Shown: positions 25,212 to 34,021, numbered from the stretch's first letter. The stretch: 62,161 bases of DNA from Caulobacter sp. 602-2 (GCF_011043625.1 NZ_JAAKGT010000018.1:1-62161), one strand, 5' to 3'. Program-made: numbers and translations. The notes: generated by a model not told the origin, from the letters alone.

Positions 25212-26054
25212 ATGCGCGCAATCATCAGCCTGGCCGCCGGCGCGGCCGTTCTGGGCCTGGCCGGCGCGGCGGCGGCCGCCGAACCGTCGGTGAAGATCAA
25301 GGACGCGGTCGCCCGCGTCACCATCATTCCCGAAGCCCGCAGCGACGTGAAGGTCGAGTTCCTGACCACCAACGGCCGCCTGCCGCTGGAAGTGCGCAAG
25401 GTCGGCGGCCAGACGATCATCGACGGCGACCTGCGCCTCAAGCGCATCCAGAGCTGCAACGGCCGGGGCGACAATGTCACGGTGAAGGTGCGCGACCTGG
25501 GCGAGGTGCGCTGGCAGGACATGCCGCAGGTGGCCGTCCGCGTGCCGCTGAACGTCTCGGTCGGCGCTTCCGGCGCCGTCTACGGCAGCATCGGCCGCAG
25601 CGACAGCGTCGAGCTGGCCAACGCCGGCTGTGGCGATTGGACGGTGGCCAACACCAGAGGCAAGCTCGAGATCAGCCTGGCGGGATCGGGCGACACCAAG
25701 GCCGGCAGCGCCGCCAAGGCCGAGATCAACCTGGCTGGCGCCGGCGACATCAGCCTGCAGGACGTCTCCGACCTAGAGGTCTCGATCGCCGGTTCGGGCG
25801 ATGTGAAGGCCGCGGCGGTGCGCGGCGGCGACATCGACGTCAGCATCGCTGGCTCGGGCGGCGTCAAGGTCGCAACGGGCCGAGCCCGCGATCTCGACGT
25901 CAGCATCATGGGGTCTGGCGGCGTGACCTTCGGCGGCGAGGCCGATCGTGTTTCGCTGTCGGTGGCCGGGTCGGGCGACATCCGCGTGGCCAAGGTCAAT
26001 GGCGCGGTCAAGAAGTCGGCGATGGGCTCGGGCACGATCCATATCGGCCCGTAA
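25212..26054 (+). CDS. Secreted GIN-domain (DUF2807) beta-helix protein
   Basis: 280 aa with a Sec signal peptide (1 to about 22, ends AAAAAE). The C-terminal half (about 150-280) consists of imperfect repeats of roughly 19 residues built on S-(I/L)-A-G-S-G-(D/G)-V-K, e.g. SLAGSGDTK, NLAGAGDIS, SIAGSGDVK, SIAGSGGVK, SIMGSGGVT, SVAGSGDIR, expected to stack as a right-handed beta-helix. The family (head GIN domain) is found in the envelope and has no settled function. It probably forms a single-gene unit ended by a clear terminator. Confidence 0.82.
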   Translation: MRAIISLAAGAAVLGLAGAAAAAEPSVKIKDAVARVTIIPEARSDVKVEFLTTNGRLPLEVRKVGGQTIIDGDLRLKRIQSCNGRGDNVTVKVRDLGEVRWQDMPQVAVRVPLNVSVGASGAVYGSIGRSDSVELANAGCGDWTVANTRGKLEISLAGSGDTKAGSAAKAEINLAGAGDISLQDVSDLEVSIAGSGDVKAAAVRGGDIDVSIAGSGGVKVATGRARDLDVSIMGSGGVTFGGEADRVSLSVAGSGDIRVAKVNGAVKKSAMGSGTIHIGP

Positions 26055-26091
26055 GCCGCGCCGATCGGCGCACGCACATATATATAAAGAG

Positions 26092-26121
26092 AACGCCCCC
26101 GGAGCTTGCGCTCCGGGGGCG
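26092..26121 (+). terminator. Intrinsic terminator after the GIN-domain gene
   Basis: Stem ACGCCCCCGGAG / CTCCGGGGGCGT with a 6-nt loop (26092-26121), followed by CTTGCTTT. Confidence 0.78.
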
Positions 26122-26180
26122 TCTTGCTTTCGCCAGGGCCCGCCCCTGCAGGAGGGGAGGGGGTCCTGGAAACGCTGCCC

Positions 26181-26210
26181 GTGATCCTCCGGCCGGGGCC
26201 GGAAGATCAC
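26181..26210. terminator. Near-perfect 30-bp inverted repeat between convergent genes
   Basis: GTGATC, then CTCCGGCC/GGCCGGAA, then GATCAC gives a hairpin with one mismatch, 12 bp beyond the porin-like stop codon. It probably ends the minus-strand gene, although no T-run is present. Confidence 0.45.
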
Positions 26211-26222
26211 GAAGCTTCCGGC

Positions 26223-26978
26223 TTAGCGGGCCAGGAAGCCGAACAGGTCGCTGCCGGTGGCCAGGTCGGCGCCGGCGGCGTTGCGGGCCTTCAGGCTGCC
26301 GCCGAAGGTGTAGCGCAGGCCAACCTTCACGGCGTCCGACTTCAGGTCGGCCAGGTCGTCGGCTTCGCTGTGGGTGTACTTGGCGAAGGTCGACCAGCCG
26401 GTGTTGGCGAACTTGTATTCACCACCAACGTTGATGTCCCAGATGTCGGCGTCGACGAGACCGTCGACGTTCGACCAGCCGAGGCCGGCGTCCAGACGGA
26501 AGTCGTCCGAGACGAAGTAGTTGGCGCCGGCGCGGACGGTCCACAGGTCGGCGTCGAGGTCGTTCGACTGACCGTAGGCGGCCAGACCCGTCAGGGTCAC
26601 GTTGCCGAGGTACTTCTGGGCTTCGCCGCCGACGGCCCACAGGGTGTCGTTCGACGGACGCGACAGGGCGGTGAAGCCGCCGATGCGCAGGCCGTTGCCG
26701 ATCACGGTCGTGGCGTGAGCAGCGCCCGAAGCGACGGTGCGCTGCGAGACGTCGCTGTCGGCGATCGAGACGTCGCCGCTGGCGGTGATCGTCCACGAAC
26801 CGGTCGGGATGGCGACCGAGCCGTCGATGACGACCGAGGTGCCGTCAGCGTCGCCGACGCTGGTGTCGACGTTGGTGTAGTCGACGGCGGCGCCGACCGA
26901 ACCGATGTTCTGGGCGAAAGCGGGAGCCGAGACGGCGACGGCCAGCACGGCGGCGGCGGCGAACAGTTGGGTCTTCAT
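26223..26978 (-). CDS. Outer-membrane beta-barrel (porin-like) protein
   Basis: 251 aa. Signal peptide 1-22 (MKTQLFAAAAVLAVAVSAPAFAQ), then alternating amphipathic strands with aromatic belts (WTVRAGANYFV, LDAGLGWSNV, DINVGGEYKF, VKVGLRYTFGG). The chain does not end in a C-terminal aromatic residue: after the last strand (LRYTFGG) there is a tail of about 25 residues. I do not recognise the specific family. A housekeeping-type promoter lies at 27059-27087, giving a leader of about 73 nt. Confidence 0.72.
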   Translation of the reverse strand: MKTQLFAAAAVLAVAVSAPAFAQNIGSVGAAVDYTNVDTSVGDADGTSVVIDGSVAIPTGSWTITASGDVSIADSDVSQRTVASGAAHATTVIGNGLRIGGFTALSRPSNDTLWAVGGEAQKYLGNVTLTGLAAYGQSNDLDADLWTVRAGANYFVSDDFRLDAGLGWSNVDGLVDADIWDINVGGEYKFANTGWSTFAKYTHSEADDLADLKSDAVKVGLRYTFGGSLKARNAAGADLATGSDLFGFLAR

Positions 26979-27058
26979 AGTGGGTAATCCCCTTACTCAT
27001 GTGGTCTCGACGGCGGGCGGTCGTTTTGGGGAGGGCCTCCCTTCCGTCGAGCGGGGCG

Positions 27059-27087
27059 GATCTATGAAGGTTCGATGACGGCCGCAA
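27059..27087 (-). promoter_or_regulatory. Predicted promoter of the porin-like gene
   Basis: Minus strand TTGCGGC (27087-27081), 14-nt spacer, CATAGATC (27066-27059); 5/7 and 6/8 matches to the Caulobacter housekeeping consensus at an accepted spacing. Confidence 0.5.
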
Positions 27088-27318
27088 GGCTCTGTCAGAC
27101 CGTTAGAGGCGTTATGGTGCGCAAATACTACACTTGCAGGAACGAATTCGGTTTCTATACGCGCGGGTCGCGCACAAAGATTGTGTGTATCGCCGATAAG
27201 TCGGTGAACATTGCTTTTTGGTCAGCCGCGTTTTGGCCATAAGTGTTAAGCCGCCGGCGTCCGGGGCGGGGCTTTACGCCTTGTTAAACAAGCCGCCGCG
27301 AAAGCCCTGCGGGACCGC

Positions 27319-27347
27319 TTGACGAAACCGATTCAGGCACGTAAAAG
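27319..27347 (+). promoter_or_regulatory. Predicted promoter of the S10 ribosomal operon
   Basis: TTGACGA (27319-27325), 14 nt, CGTAAAAG (27340-27347), followed by a GC-rich discriminator CGCCCC. That discriminator is typical of promoters under stringent control. It leaves a leader of about 250 nt before rpsJ. Confidence 0.55.
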
Positions 27348-27603
27348 CGCCCCTCTGTTGGACCGGCTGTGAGCTCTAGGGCTCAAACGCGGTTCGCAAG
27401 CGACCCGTAACCAGGCGTCCTTCTCATCCAGAGGAGGGTTCTCCTCGGAGGACGGCGTGGTTGCGGATCACCGGCCCTCGCAAGCGATTGCGCGGGCCAA
27501 TTTGTTTTGCGGACGCTGCGTTCGGAGTTCTCGAAAGAGGAGTCCGGGTTGGTCTTTGAAATGGTTCGAGACGCGGGCGCAGCCCACTAGGAAACCGAGC
27601 GAT

Positions 27604-27912
<309 letters not shown>

Positions 27913-27926
27913 GGAGGGCCGAACTG

Positions 27927-28691
27927 ATGACTCTCCCCGCTAACCGCACCGGCCTGATCGCCAAGAAGCTCGGCATGACCCGCTTCTTCGACGAAGCTGG
28001 CCAGCACGTGCCGGTCACCGTCCTGTCGCTCGACGGTTGCCAGGTCGTGGCTCAGCGCACTGTCGAGAAGGACGGTTACACCGCCCTGCAACTCGGCGCC
28101 GGCGCCAAGAAGCCCAAGAACACCTCGAAGGCCGAGCGCGGCCACTTCGGCAAGAACTCGGTCGAGCCCAAGCGGGTCGTCGCCGAATTCCGCGTCGAGG
28201 AATCGGCCCTGATCGAAGTGGGTGCGGAATTCACCGCCGACCACTACGTCGCCGGCCAGAAGGTCGACATCCAAGGCGTCACCGTCGGTAAGGGTTTTGC
28301 CGGCGCCATGAAGCGCTGGAACTTCGGCGGTCTCCGCGCCACCCACGGTGTCTCGGTCTCGCACCGCTCGCACGGTTCGACCGGTAACCGCCAGGATCCG
28401 GGTCGTACGTTCCCGGGCAAGAAGATGGCTGGTCACCTCGGTCAAGAAACCGTCACCACCCTCAACGTCACCGTCTGGAAGGTCGACGTCGAGCGCGGCC
28501 TGATCCTGGTCAAGGGCGCCGTCCCGGGCCACGAAGGCAGCTACGTGAAGATCCGCGACGCCGTGAAGAAGGCCGCTCCGGCCGACCTGCCGCGTCCGGG
28601 CGCCTTCCGTAAGGCTGGCGAAGCTGCTCCGGCTGCTGAAACCCCCGCTGAAGAGGCCCCCGCGGCGACGACCGAAGAGGGCGAAGGCTAA
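27927..28691 (+). CDS. rplC: 50S ribosomal protein L3
   Basis: 254 aa. Recognised by RTGLIAKKLGMTRFF, the loop KRWNFGGLRATHGVSVSHRSHGSTG-like segment (about 130-155) and PGKKMAGHLG. Binds 23S rRNA near its 3' end and starts 50S assembly. It carries a C-terminal Ala/Glu/Pro-rich tail of about 40 residues absent from the E. coli protein (209 aa). Strong AAGGAGG before the ATG. Confidence 0.97.
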   Translation: MTLPANRTGLIAKKLGMTRFFDEAGQHVPVTVLSLDGCQVVAQRTVEKDGYTALQLGAGAKKPKNTSKAERGHFGKNSVEPKRVVAEFRVEESALIEVGAEFTADHYVAGQKVDIQGVTVGKGFAGAMKRWNFGGLRATHGVSVSHRSHGSTGNRQDPGRTFPGKKMAGHLGQETVTTLNVTVWKVDVERGLILVKGAVPGHEGSYVKIRDAVKKAAPADLPRPGAFRKAGEAAPAAETPAEEAPAATTEEGEG

Positions 28692-29329
28692 TGAAACTCG
28701 ACGTCATCAAACTTGACGGCGGCAAGGCCGGCTCCGTGGATCTCGACGACGCCATCTTCGGCATCGAAGACATCCGCGGCGACATCCTGCAGCGCGTCGT
28801 TACCTGGCAGCTGGCCAAGCGCCGCTCGGGCAACCACAAGATTCAGGTTCGTAACGAGGTCTCTCGTACGAGCAAGAAGATGTACAAGCAGAAGGGCACC
28901 GGCGGCGCTCGTCACGGTTCGCGCCGTGCGGCTCAGTTCGTCGGCGGCGCCAAGGCCCACGGCCCGGTCGTCCGCAGCCACGCCTTCGATCTTCCCAAGA
29001 AGATCCGGGCTCTGGCTCTGCGTCACGCCCTGTCGTCGAAGGCCAAGGCCGGTTCGCTCGTCGTTCTCGACAGCGCCGTTCTGACCGAAGCGAAGACGGC
29101 CGCCCTGCGCGCCAACTTCGACAAGATCGGTCTGAAGAACGCCCTGGTCATCGCCGGTCCGGAAGTGGACGCGAACTTCAAGCTCGCCGCCCGCAACATT
29201 CCGAACGTGGACGTGCTGCCGAACGCCGGCCTGAACGTCTACGACGTGCTGCGTCGCAAGACCCTGGTCCTGACCAAGGACGCGGTCGAAGCGATCTCGG
29301 CTCGTTTCGCTGAGAAGGAAGCCGCGTAA
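28691..29329 (+). CDS. rplD: 50S ribosomal protein L4
   Basis: 212 aa. The rRNA-tunnel loop QKGTGGARHGSRRAAQFVGG and the C-terminal NVDVLPNAGLNVYDVLRR identify L4. It lines the exit tunnel and in some bacteria represses the S10 operon by binding its leader. Its ATG shares one base with the rplC stop, so translation is coupled. Confidence 0.97.
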   Translation: MKLDVIKLDGGKAGSVDLDDAIFGIEDIRGDILQRVVTWQLAKRRSGNHKIQVRNEVSRTSKKMYKQKGTGGARHGSRRAAQFVGGAKAHGPVVRSHAFDLPKKIRALALRHALSSKAKAGSLVVLDSAVLTEAKTAALRANFDKIGLKNALVIAGPEVDANFKLAARNIPNVDVLPNAGLNVYDVLRRKTLVLTKDAVEAISARFAEKEAA

Positions 29330-29625
29330 TGGCCGCTACCGCCCGCCACTACGACACGATCCTGTCGCCGGTGATCACCGAAAAGACGACCCTGCTCAGC
29401 GAGCAGAACAAGGTTGTCTTCAAGGTGGCCGCCGATGCGTCGAAGGACGAAATCGCCGCCGCAGTCGAAGAGCTGTTCAAGGTCAAGGTCACCAAGGTCA
29501 ACACCCTGGTCGCCAAGGGCAAGACCAAGCGCTTCCGTGGCATCGTCGGTCGCCGCACCGACGTCAAGAAAGCGATCGTGACCCTGGCCGAAGGCCAGTC
29601 GATCGACATCACGACGGGGCTCTAA
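29329..29625 (+). CDS. rplW: 50S ribosomal protein L23
   Basis: 98 aa. HYDTILSPVITEKTTLLSEQNKVVFKV and VNTLVAKGKTKRFRG are the family signatures. Located at the tunnel exit, where trigger factor and SRP dock. Start overlaps the rplD stop by one base. Confidence 0.97.
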   Translation: MAATARHYDTILSPVITEKTTLLSEQNKVVFKVAADASKDEIAAAVEELFKVKVTKVNTLVAKGKTKRFRGIVGRRTDVKKAIVTLAEGQSIDITTGL

Positions 29626-29628
29626 GAC

Positions 29629-30465
29629 ATGGCCTTGAAGCACTTTAACCCGACCAGCCCCGGCCAGCGCGGCCTGGTGCTGATCGATCGCAGCGAGCTC
29701 CACAAGGGCCGTCCGGAAAAGAAGCTCGTTGAGGGCCTCTCGAAGTCGGGCGGTCGTGGCGGCAACGGCCGTATCGCCGTTCGCTTCCGCGGCGGCGGCG
29801 CCAAGCGCCTGTACCGCCTGGTGGACTTCAAGCGTCGTAAGCAAGGCACGGCCACGGTCGTTCGTCTCGAGTACGATCCGAACCGCACCGCGTTCATCGC
29901 CCTGATCAAGTATCAGGACGGCGAGCTGGCCTACATCCTGGCCCCGCAACGCCTCAAGGCCGGCGACGAAGTCGTCACCGCCGAGAAGGTCGACGTGAAG
30001 CCGGGCAACGCCTCGCCGCTGCGCACCCTGCCGATCGGTACGATCATCCACAACGTCGAGCTGAAGCCCGCCAAGGGCGGTCAGATCGCCCGTTCGGCCG
30101 GCGCCTACGCCCAGCTGGTCGGTCGTGACGCCGGCTACGCCCAGATCCGCCTGAACTCGGGCGAGCTGCGCATGGTCCTCGACACCTGCATGGCCACCGT
30201 CGGCGCGGTTTCGAACCCCGACCACATGAACGAAAACCTCGGCAAGGCCGGTCGTGTTCGTCACATGGGTCGTCGCCCGCACGTCCGCGGCGTCGCCATG
30301 AACCCGGTCGACCACCCCCACGGTGGTGGTGAAGGCCGCACCTCGGGCGGTCGCCACCCGGTGACCCCGGCTGGTAAGCCGACCAAGGGCGCCAAGACCC
30401 GCGTCAACAAGGCCACGGATAAGTTCATCATCCGTTCGCGCCACAAAGCGAAGAAGGGCCGCTAA
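29629..30465 (+). CDS. rplB: 50S ribosomal protein L2
   Basis: 278 aa. Shows GGRGGNGRIAVRFRGGGAKR and the highly conserved peptidyl-transferase-proximal segment MNPVDHPHGGGEGR near residue 225. Essential for subunit joining and peptidyl transfer. Follows rplW by 3 bp. Confidence 0.98.
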   Translation: MALKHFNPTSPGQRGLVLIDRSELHKGRPEKKLVEGLSKSGGRGGNGRIAVRFRGGGAKRLYRLVDFKRRKQGTATVVRLEYDPNRTAFIALIKYQDGELAYILAPQRLKAGDEVVTAEKVDVKPGNASPLRTLPIGTIIHNVELKPAKGGQIARSAGAYAQLVGRDAGYAQIRLNSGELRMVLDTCMATVGAVSNPDHMNENLGKAGRVRHMGRRPHVRGVAMNPVDHPHGGGEGRTSGGRHPVTPAGKPTKGAKTRVNKATDKFIIRSRHKAKKGR

Positions 30466-30468
30466 GCC

Positions 30469-30747
30469 ATGACCCGCTCCGTCTGGAAAGGCCCGTTTGT
30501 CGACGGGTACCTCCTGAAGAAGGCCGACGCCGCTCTGTCGTCGGGCCGCAAGGACGTCATCAAGACCTGGTCGCGTCGCTCGACGATCATGCCGCAATTC
30601 GTCGGCCTGACCTTCGGCGTCCACAACGGCCAGAAGCACGTCCCGGTCTCCGTGTCGGAAGACATGGTCGGCATGAAGTTCGGCGAGTTCGCTCCCACGC
30701 GTAACTTCCCGGGCCACGCCGCCGACAAGAAGGCCAAGAGGAAGTAA
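30469..30747 (+). CDS. rpsS: 30S ribosomal protein S19
   Basis: 92 aa, family length. MTRSVWKGPFVDGYLLKKA and KTWSRRSTIMPQFVG, with HVPVSVSEDMVGMKFGEF. Binds 16S rRNA in the 30S head with S13. Three bases from rplB. Confidence 0.97.
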   Translation: MTRSVWKGPFVDGYLLKKADAALSSGRKDVIKTWSRRSTIMPQFVGLTFGVHNGQKHVPVSVSEDMVGMKFGEFAPTRNFPGHAADKKAKRK

Positions 30748-30749
30748 TC

Positions 30750-31130
30750 ATGGCCAAGCAAAAGCAAGCTCGCCGCCTGGAAGGCGTTGAGGCGATGGCC
30801 AAGGTGCGCACCCTGCGCACCAGCCCGCGCAAGCTGAACCTGGTCGCTCAGTCCATCCGTGGCCTGAACGTCCAGCGCGCTCTGAACGAGCTCGAATTCA
30901 GCCACAAGCGTATCGCCCAGGACGTCCGCAAGGCGCTGTACTCGGCGATCTCGAACGCCGAGAACAACCACAACCTCGACATCGACTCCCTGGTCGTCGC
31001 CGAGGCCTATGTGGGCAAGAACCTGGTGATGAAGCGCTTCTCGCCCCGCGCCCGCGGTCGTGCGACGCGCGTGGAAAAGCCGTTCTCCGAGATCACGATC
31101 GTGGTCCGCGAACTGGGTGAGGCCGCCTAA
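30750..31130 (+). CDS. rplV: 50S ribosomal protein L22
   Basis: 126 aa, about 16 residues longer than E. coli L22 because of an N-terminal extension (MAKQKQARRLEGVEAM). Core motifs VRTLRTSPRKLNLVAQSIRG and the tunnel-hairpin region FSPRARGRATRVEKPFS are present. The stop overlaps the rpsC start. Confidence 0.96.
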   Translation: MAKQKQARRLEGVEAMAKVRTLRTSPRKLNLVAQSIRGLNVQRALNELEFSHKRIAQDVRKALYSAISNAENNHNLDIDSLVVAEAYVGKNLVMKRFSPRARGRATRVEKPFSEITIVVRELGEAA

Positions 31131-31879
31131 TGGGTCAGAAAGTCAATCCGGTCGGGCTGCGGCTCGGCGTGAACCGCACCTGGGACAGCCGTTGGTTCTC
31201 CGACGGCGACCAGTACGGCAAGATGCTGCACCAGGACCTCGCGATCCGCGCCGCCCTGAAGAAGCGCCTGTACCAAGCTGGCGTCTCGCGCATCATCATC
31301 GAGCGTCCGCACAAGAAGTGCCGCATCACGATCTATGCCGCCCGTCCGGGCGTCATCATCGGCAAGAAGGGCGCTGACATCGAGAAGCTCCGCAAGGACC
31401 TCTCGGTGATGACCGAAGGCGAAGTCCACCTGAACATCGTCGAGATCCGCAAGCCGGAAACCGACGCTCAGCTGGTCGCCGAGTCCATCGCTCAGCAACT
31501 CGAGCGCCGGATCGCCTTCCGTCGTGCGATGAAGCGTTCGATCCAGTCGGCCGTGCGTCTCGGCGCCAAGGGCGTCCGGATCAACGTCTCGGGCCGCCTC
31601 GGCGGCGCCGAAATCGCCCGCATGGAATGGTACCGCGAAGGTCGCGTTCCGCTGCACACCCTGCGCGCGGACATCGACTACGGTTTCGCTGAAGCCAAGA
31701 CCACCTACGGCATCATCGGCGTGAAGACCTGGATCTTCAAAGGCGAAGTGCTGGAGCATGACCCGATGGCGCTGGACAAGCGTCTCGCTTCCGAATCCGG
31801 CCCGGCCGGTGAAGGCGGTGGACGTGAGCGCGGCGATCGCCCGGACCGCGGCGACCGCGGCCGCCGCAATCGGGACTAA
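31130..31879 (+). CDS. rpsC: 30S ribosomal protein S3
   Basis: 249 aa. Starts MGQKVNPVGLRLGVNRTWDSRW; a type-2 KH domain includes PGVIIGKKGADIEKLR. S3 forms the mRNA entry site with S4 and S5. The C-terminal 28 residues are a low-complexity Gly/Arg/Asp tail (RERGDRPDRGDRGRRN) not found in E. coli, probably RNA-interacting. ATG overlaps the rplV stop. Confidence 0.97.
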   Translation: MGQKVNPVGLRLGVNRTWDSRWFSDGDQYGKMLHQDLAIRAALKKRLYQAGVSRIIIERPHKKCRITIYAARPGVIIGKKGADIEKLRKDLSVMTEGEVHLNIVEIRKPETDAQLVAESIAQQLERRIAFRRAMKRSIQSAVRLGAKGVRINVSGRLGGAEIARMEWYREGRVPLHTLRADIDYGFAEAKTTYGIIGVKTWIFKGEVLEHDPMALDKRLASESGPAGEGGGRERGDRPDRGDRGRRNRD

Positions 31880-31891
31880 GGATAGAGCGCT

Positions 31892-32323
31892 ATGCTGTCA
31901 CCGAAGAAAACCAAGTTCCGCAAGCAGTTCAAGGGCCGTATCCACGGCGCCTCGAAGGGCGGCACCCTGCTGAACTTCGGCTCCTACGGCCTCAAGGCCG
32001 TTGAGCCGGAGCGCATCACGGCTCGCCAGATCGAAGCTGCTCGTCGCGCCATCACCCGCCAGATGAAGCGTCAAGGCCGCGTCTGGATTCGTATCTTCCC
32101 GGACGTGCCGGTCACCGGCAAGCCGGCCGAAGTCCGGATGGGTAAGGGCAAGGGCGCCGTCGATTACTGGGCCGCTCGCGTGGCCCCCGGCCGCATCATG
32201 TTCGAAATCGACGGCGTGCCGGACGATATCGCGCGTGAAGCGCTGCGCCTCGGCGCGGCGAAGCTGCCGATCCGCACCCGTGTGGTCACCCGCCTCGACG
32301 CGGGCGTGGCCGTGGAGGCTTGA
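31892..32323 (+). CDS. rplP: 50S ribosomal protein L16
   Basis: 143 aa. MLSPKKTKFRKQFKGR, ARRAITRQMKRQGRVWIRIFP and GKGKGAVDYWAARVAPGR identify L16, which stabilises the tRNA elbow at the A site. 12 bp after rpsC. Confidence 0.97.
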   Translation: MLSPKKTKFRKQFKGRIHGASKGGTLLNFGSYGLKAVEPERITARQIEAARRAITRQMKRQGRVWIRIFPDVPVTGKPAEVRMGKGKGAVDYWAARVAPGRIMFEIDGVPDDIAREALRLGAAKLPIRTRVVTRLDAGVAVEA

Positions 32324-32328
32324 GGCTC

Positions 32329-32520
32329 ATGAAGATCGCCGACATCCGGGGCCTGACCCCCGATCAACTCGCCGAAACCCTGATCAGCCTGAAGAAGGAG
32401 CAGTTCAACCTGCGCTTCCAGGCCGCCACGGGCCAGGTCGAGAAGACCCACCGCGTCAACGAGATCCGCAAGGATATCGCGCGGATCAAGACCGTGCTGC
32501 GCGCCAAGGCCGCGGCGTAA
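32329..32520 (+). CDS. rpmC: 50S ribosomal protein L29
   Basis: 63 aa. MKIADIRGLTPDQLAETLISLKKEQFNLRFQ is the L29 signature. The ATG at 32329 gives the normal length; an in-frame TTG nine bases upstream is not needed. It follows rplP by 5 bp and lies near the tunnel exit with L23. Confidence 0.95.
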   Translation: MKIADIRGLTPDQLAETLISLKKEQFNLRFQAATGQVEKTHRVNEIRKDIARIKTVLRAKAAA

Positions 32521-32530
32521 GGAGAACGAT

Positions 32531-32770
32531 ATGCCCAAGCGTATCCTCGAAGGGGTCGTCGTCTCCGATAAGGGTGACAAGACCGTTGTGGTGAAGGTGG
32601 AACGCACCATCGTTCACCCCCTTCTGAAGAAGATCGTGCGCCGCTCTAAGAAGTACCACGCGCACGACGAAGCCAATGTGTACAAGACGGGCGAAACCAT
32701 TCGCATCGTCGAGTGCGCTCCGAAGTCCAAGCTGAAGACCTGGGAAGTGCTTCCCAAGGCTTCGGCCTAA
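32531..32770 (+). CDS. rpsQ: 30S ribosomal protein S17
   Basis: 79 aa OB-fold protein: PKRILEGVVVSDKGDKTVVVKVERT, then KYHAHDEANVYKTGETIRIVE. Primary 16S rRNA binder. AAGGAG 5-6 nt before the start. Confidence 0.96.
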   Translation: MPKRILEGVVVSDKGDKTVVVKVERTIVHPLLKKIVRRSKKYHAHDEANVYKTGETIRIVECAPKSKLKTWEVLPKASA

Positions 32771-32788
32771 GTCTGGAAGGTCTAAACC

Positions 32789-33157
32789 ATGATCCAGATG
32801 CAAACTAACCTGGACGTCGCCGACAACTCTGGCGCTCGCCGGGTCATGTGCATCAAGGTGTTGGGCGGCGCTGGCCGTCGCTACGCCAGCGTTGGCGACG
32901 TCATCGTCGTCTCCGTGAAGGAAGCCATCCCGCGCGGTCGCGTGAAGAAGGGTGACGTTCTGCGCGCCGTCGTGGTTCGCGTGAACCAAGGCCTGAAGCG
33001 CAAAGACGGTTCGATGATCCGCTTCGACAAGAACGCGGCCGTCATCGTCAACAAGCAGAGCGAGCCGGTCGGCACGCGGATCTTCGGCCCGGTTCCCCGT
33101 GAACTGCGCGCCAAGAACCACATGAAGATCATCTCCCTCGCGCCGGAGGTGCTGTAA
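32789..33157 (+). CDS. rplN: 50S ribosomal protein L14
   Basis: 122 aa, exact family length. MIQMQTNLDVADNSGARRVMCIKVLGG and RKDGSMIRFDKNAAVI are diagnostic. Forms inter-subunit bridges with 16S rRNA. Stop overlaps the rplX start. Confidence 0.97.
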   Translation: MIQMQTNLDVADNSGARRVMCIKVLGGAGRRYASVGDVIVVSVKEAIPRGRVKKGDVLRAVVVRVNQGLKRKDGSMIRFDKNAAVIVNKQSEPVGTRIFGPVPRELRAKNHMKIISLAPEVL

Positions 33158-33471
33158 TGGCTGCTAAGATCAAGAAGGGCGACCGCGTCGTCGTTCTCGC
33201 CGGCAAGGACAAGGGCAAGCAAGGCGCTGTGACCCAAGTCCTGCCGAAGGAAAACCGGGTTGTCGTGGAGGGCGTGAACATGGTCGCCCGCCACACCAAG
33301 CCGACCCAAGCCGACCCCCAGGGCGGCATCAAGCACAAGGAAGCCGCGCTGCACGTCTCGAACGTCGCCGTCGTGGACTCCAACGGCAAGCCCACCCGCG
33401 TCGGCTTCAAGATCGAAGGCGACAAGAAGGTGCGCGTCGCCAAGACGACCGGCGAGGTGATCAATGGCTGA
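33157..33471 (+). CDS. rplX: 50S ribosomal protein L24
   Basis: 104 aa. KOW motif in KIKKGDRVVVLAGKDKGKQGAV; early 50S assembly initiator. Its end overlaps the start of rplE by 8 bp. Confidence 0.96.
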   Translation: MAAKIKKGDRVVVLAGKDKGKQGAVTQVLPKENRVVVEGVNMVARHTKPTQADPQGGIKHKEAALHVSNVAVVDSNGKPTRVGFKIEGDKKVRVAKTTGEVING

Positions 33472-34021
33472 TCAAGCTTACGAGCCCCGGCTGAAGACCG
33501 TCTATCGCGAGCGCATCCGCGCCGCGATGAAGGAGCAGTTCGGCTACACCAACGAGATGCAGATCCCCAAGCTGGACAAGATCGTCCTGAACATGGGTAT
33601 CGGCGAAGCCGTGGCCGACTCGAAGAAGGCCCAGCTGGCTCTGAAGGAACTGGAAGCGATCGCCGGCCAAAAGCCCGTCGCGACCCGCGCCCGCAAGTCG
33701 ATCGCCGGCTTCAAGCTGCGCGAAGGCATGGTGGTCGGCGCCAAGGTCACCCTGCGCAAGGACCGGATGTTTGAATTCCTCGACCGCCTGGTCACGATCG
33801 CGCTGCCGCGCGTGAAGGACTTCCGTGGTCTGAACGGCAAGAGCTTCGACGGCCGTGGCAACTACGCCATGGGCCTGAAGGAGCACCTGGTGTTCCCGGA
33901 AATCAACTATGACCAGATCGAGCAGATCTGGGGCATGGACATCATCGTCTGCACCACTGCGAAGTCCGACCAGGAAGCCAAGGCTCTCCTGAAGGAATTC
34001 CAGTTCCCGTTCGTCAACTAA
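33464..34021 (+). CDS. rplE: 50S ribosomal protein L5
   Basis: 185 aa. IPKLDKIVLNMGIGEAVADSK, KPVATRARKSIAGFKLREG and FPEINYDQIEQIWGMDIIV match L5, which binds 5S rRNA and touches the P-site tRNA. Confidence 0.97.
   Translation: MADQAYEPRLKTVYRERIRAAMKEQFGYTNEMQIPKLDKIVLNMGIGEAVADSKKAQLALKELEAIAGQKPVATRARKSIAGFKLREGMVVGAKVTLRKDRMFEFLDRLVTIALPRVKDFRGLNGKSFDGRGNYAMGLKEHLVFPEINYDQIEQIWGMDIIVCTTAKSDQEAKALLKEFQFPFVN

Larger units (their letters stand above)
26979..27603. other. 625-bp divergent intergenic region upstream of the ribosomal superoperon
   Basis: Contains the porin promoter (27059-27087, minus) and the S10-operon promoter (27319-27347, plus). Between them is AT-richer DNA with CTTGTT-A-AACAAG (27280-27292) and a TTTA-N7-TTAA arrangement (27273-27287) that resembles a CtrA site with one mismatch. 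The rpsJ leader of roughly 250 nt holds a GAGGAG-GGTT-CTCCTC hairpin (27431-27446). No protein-coding or RNA gene is evident, and tuf, fusA and rpsL are not here. Confidence 0.55.
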
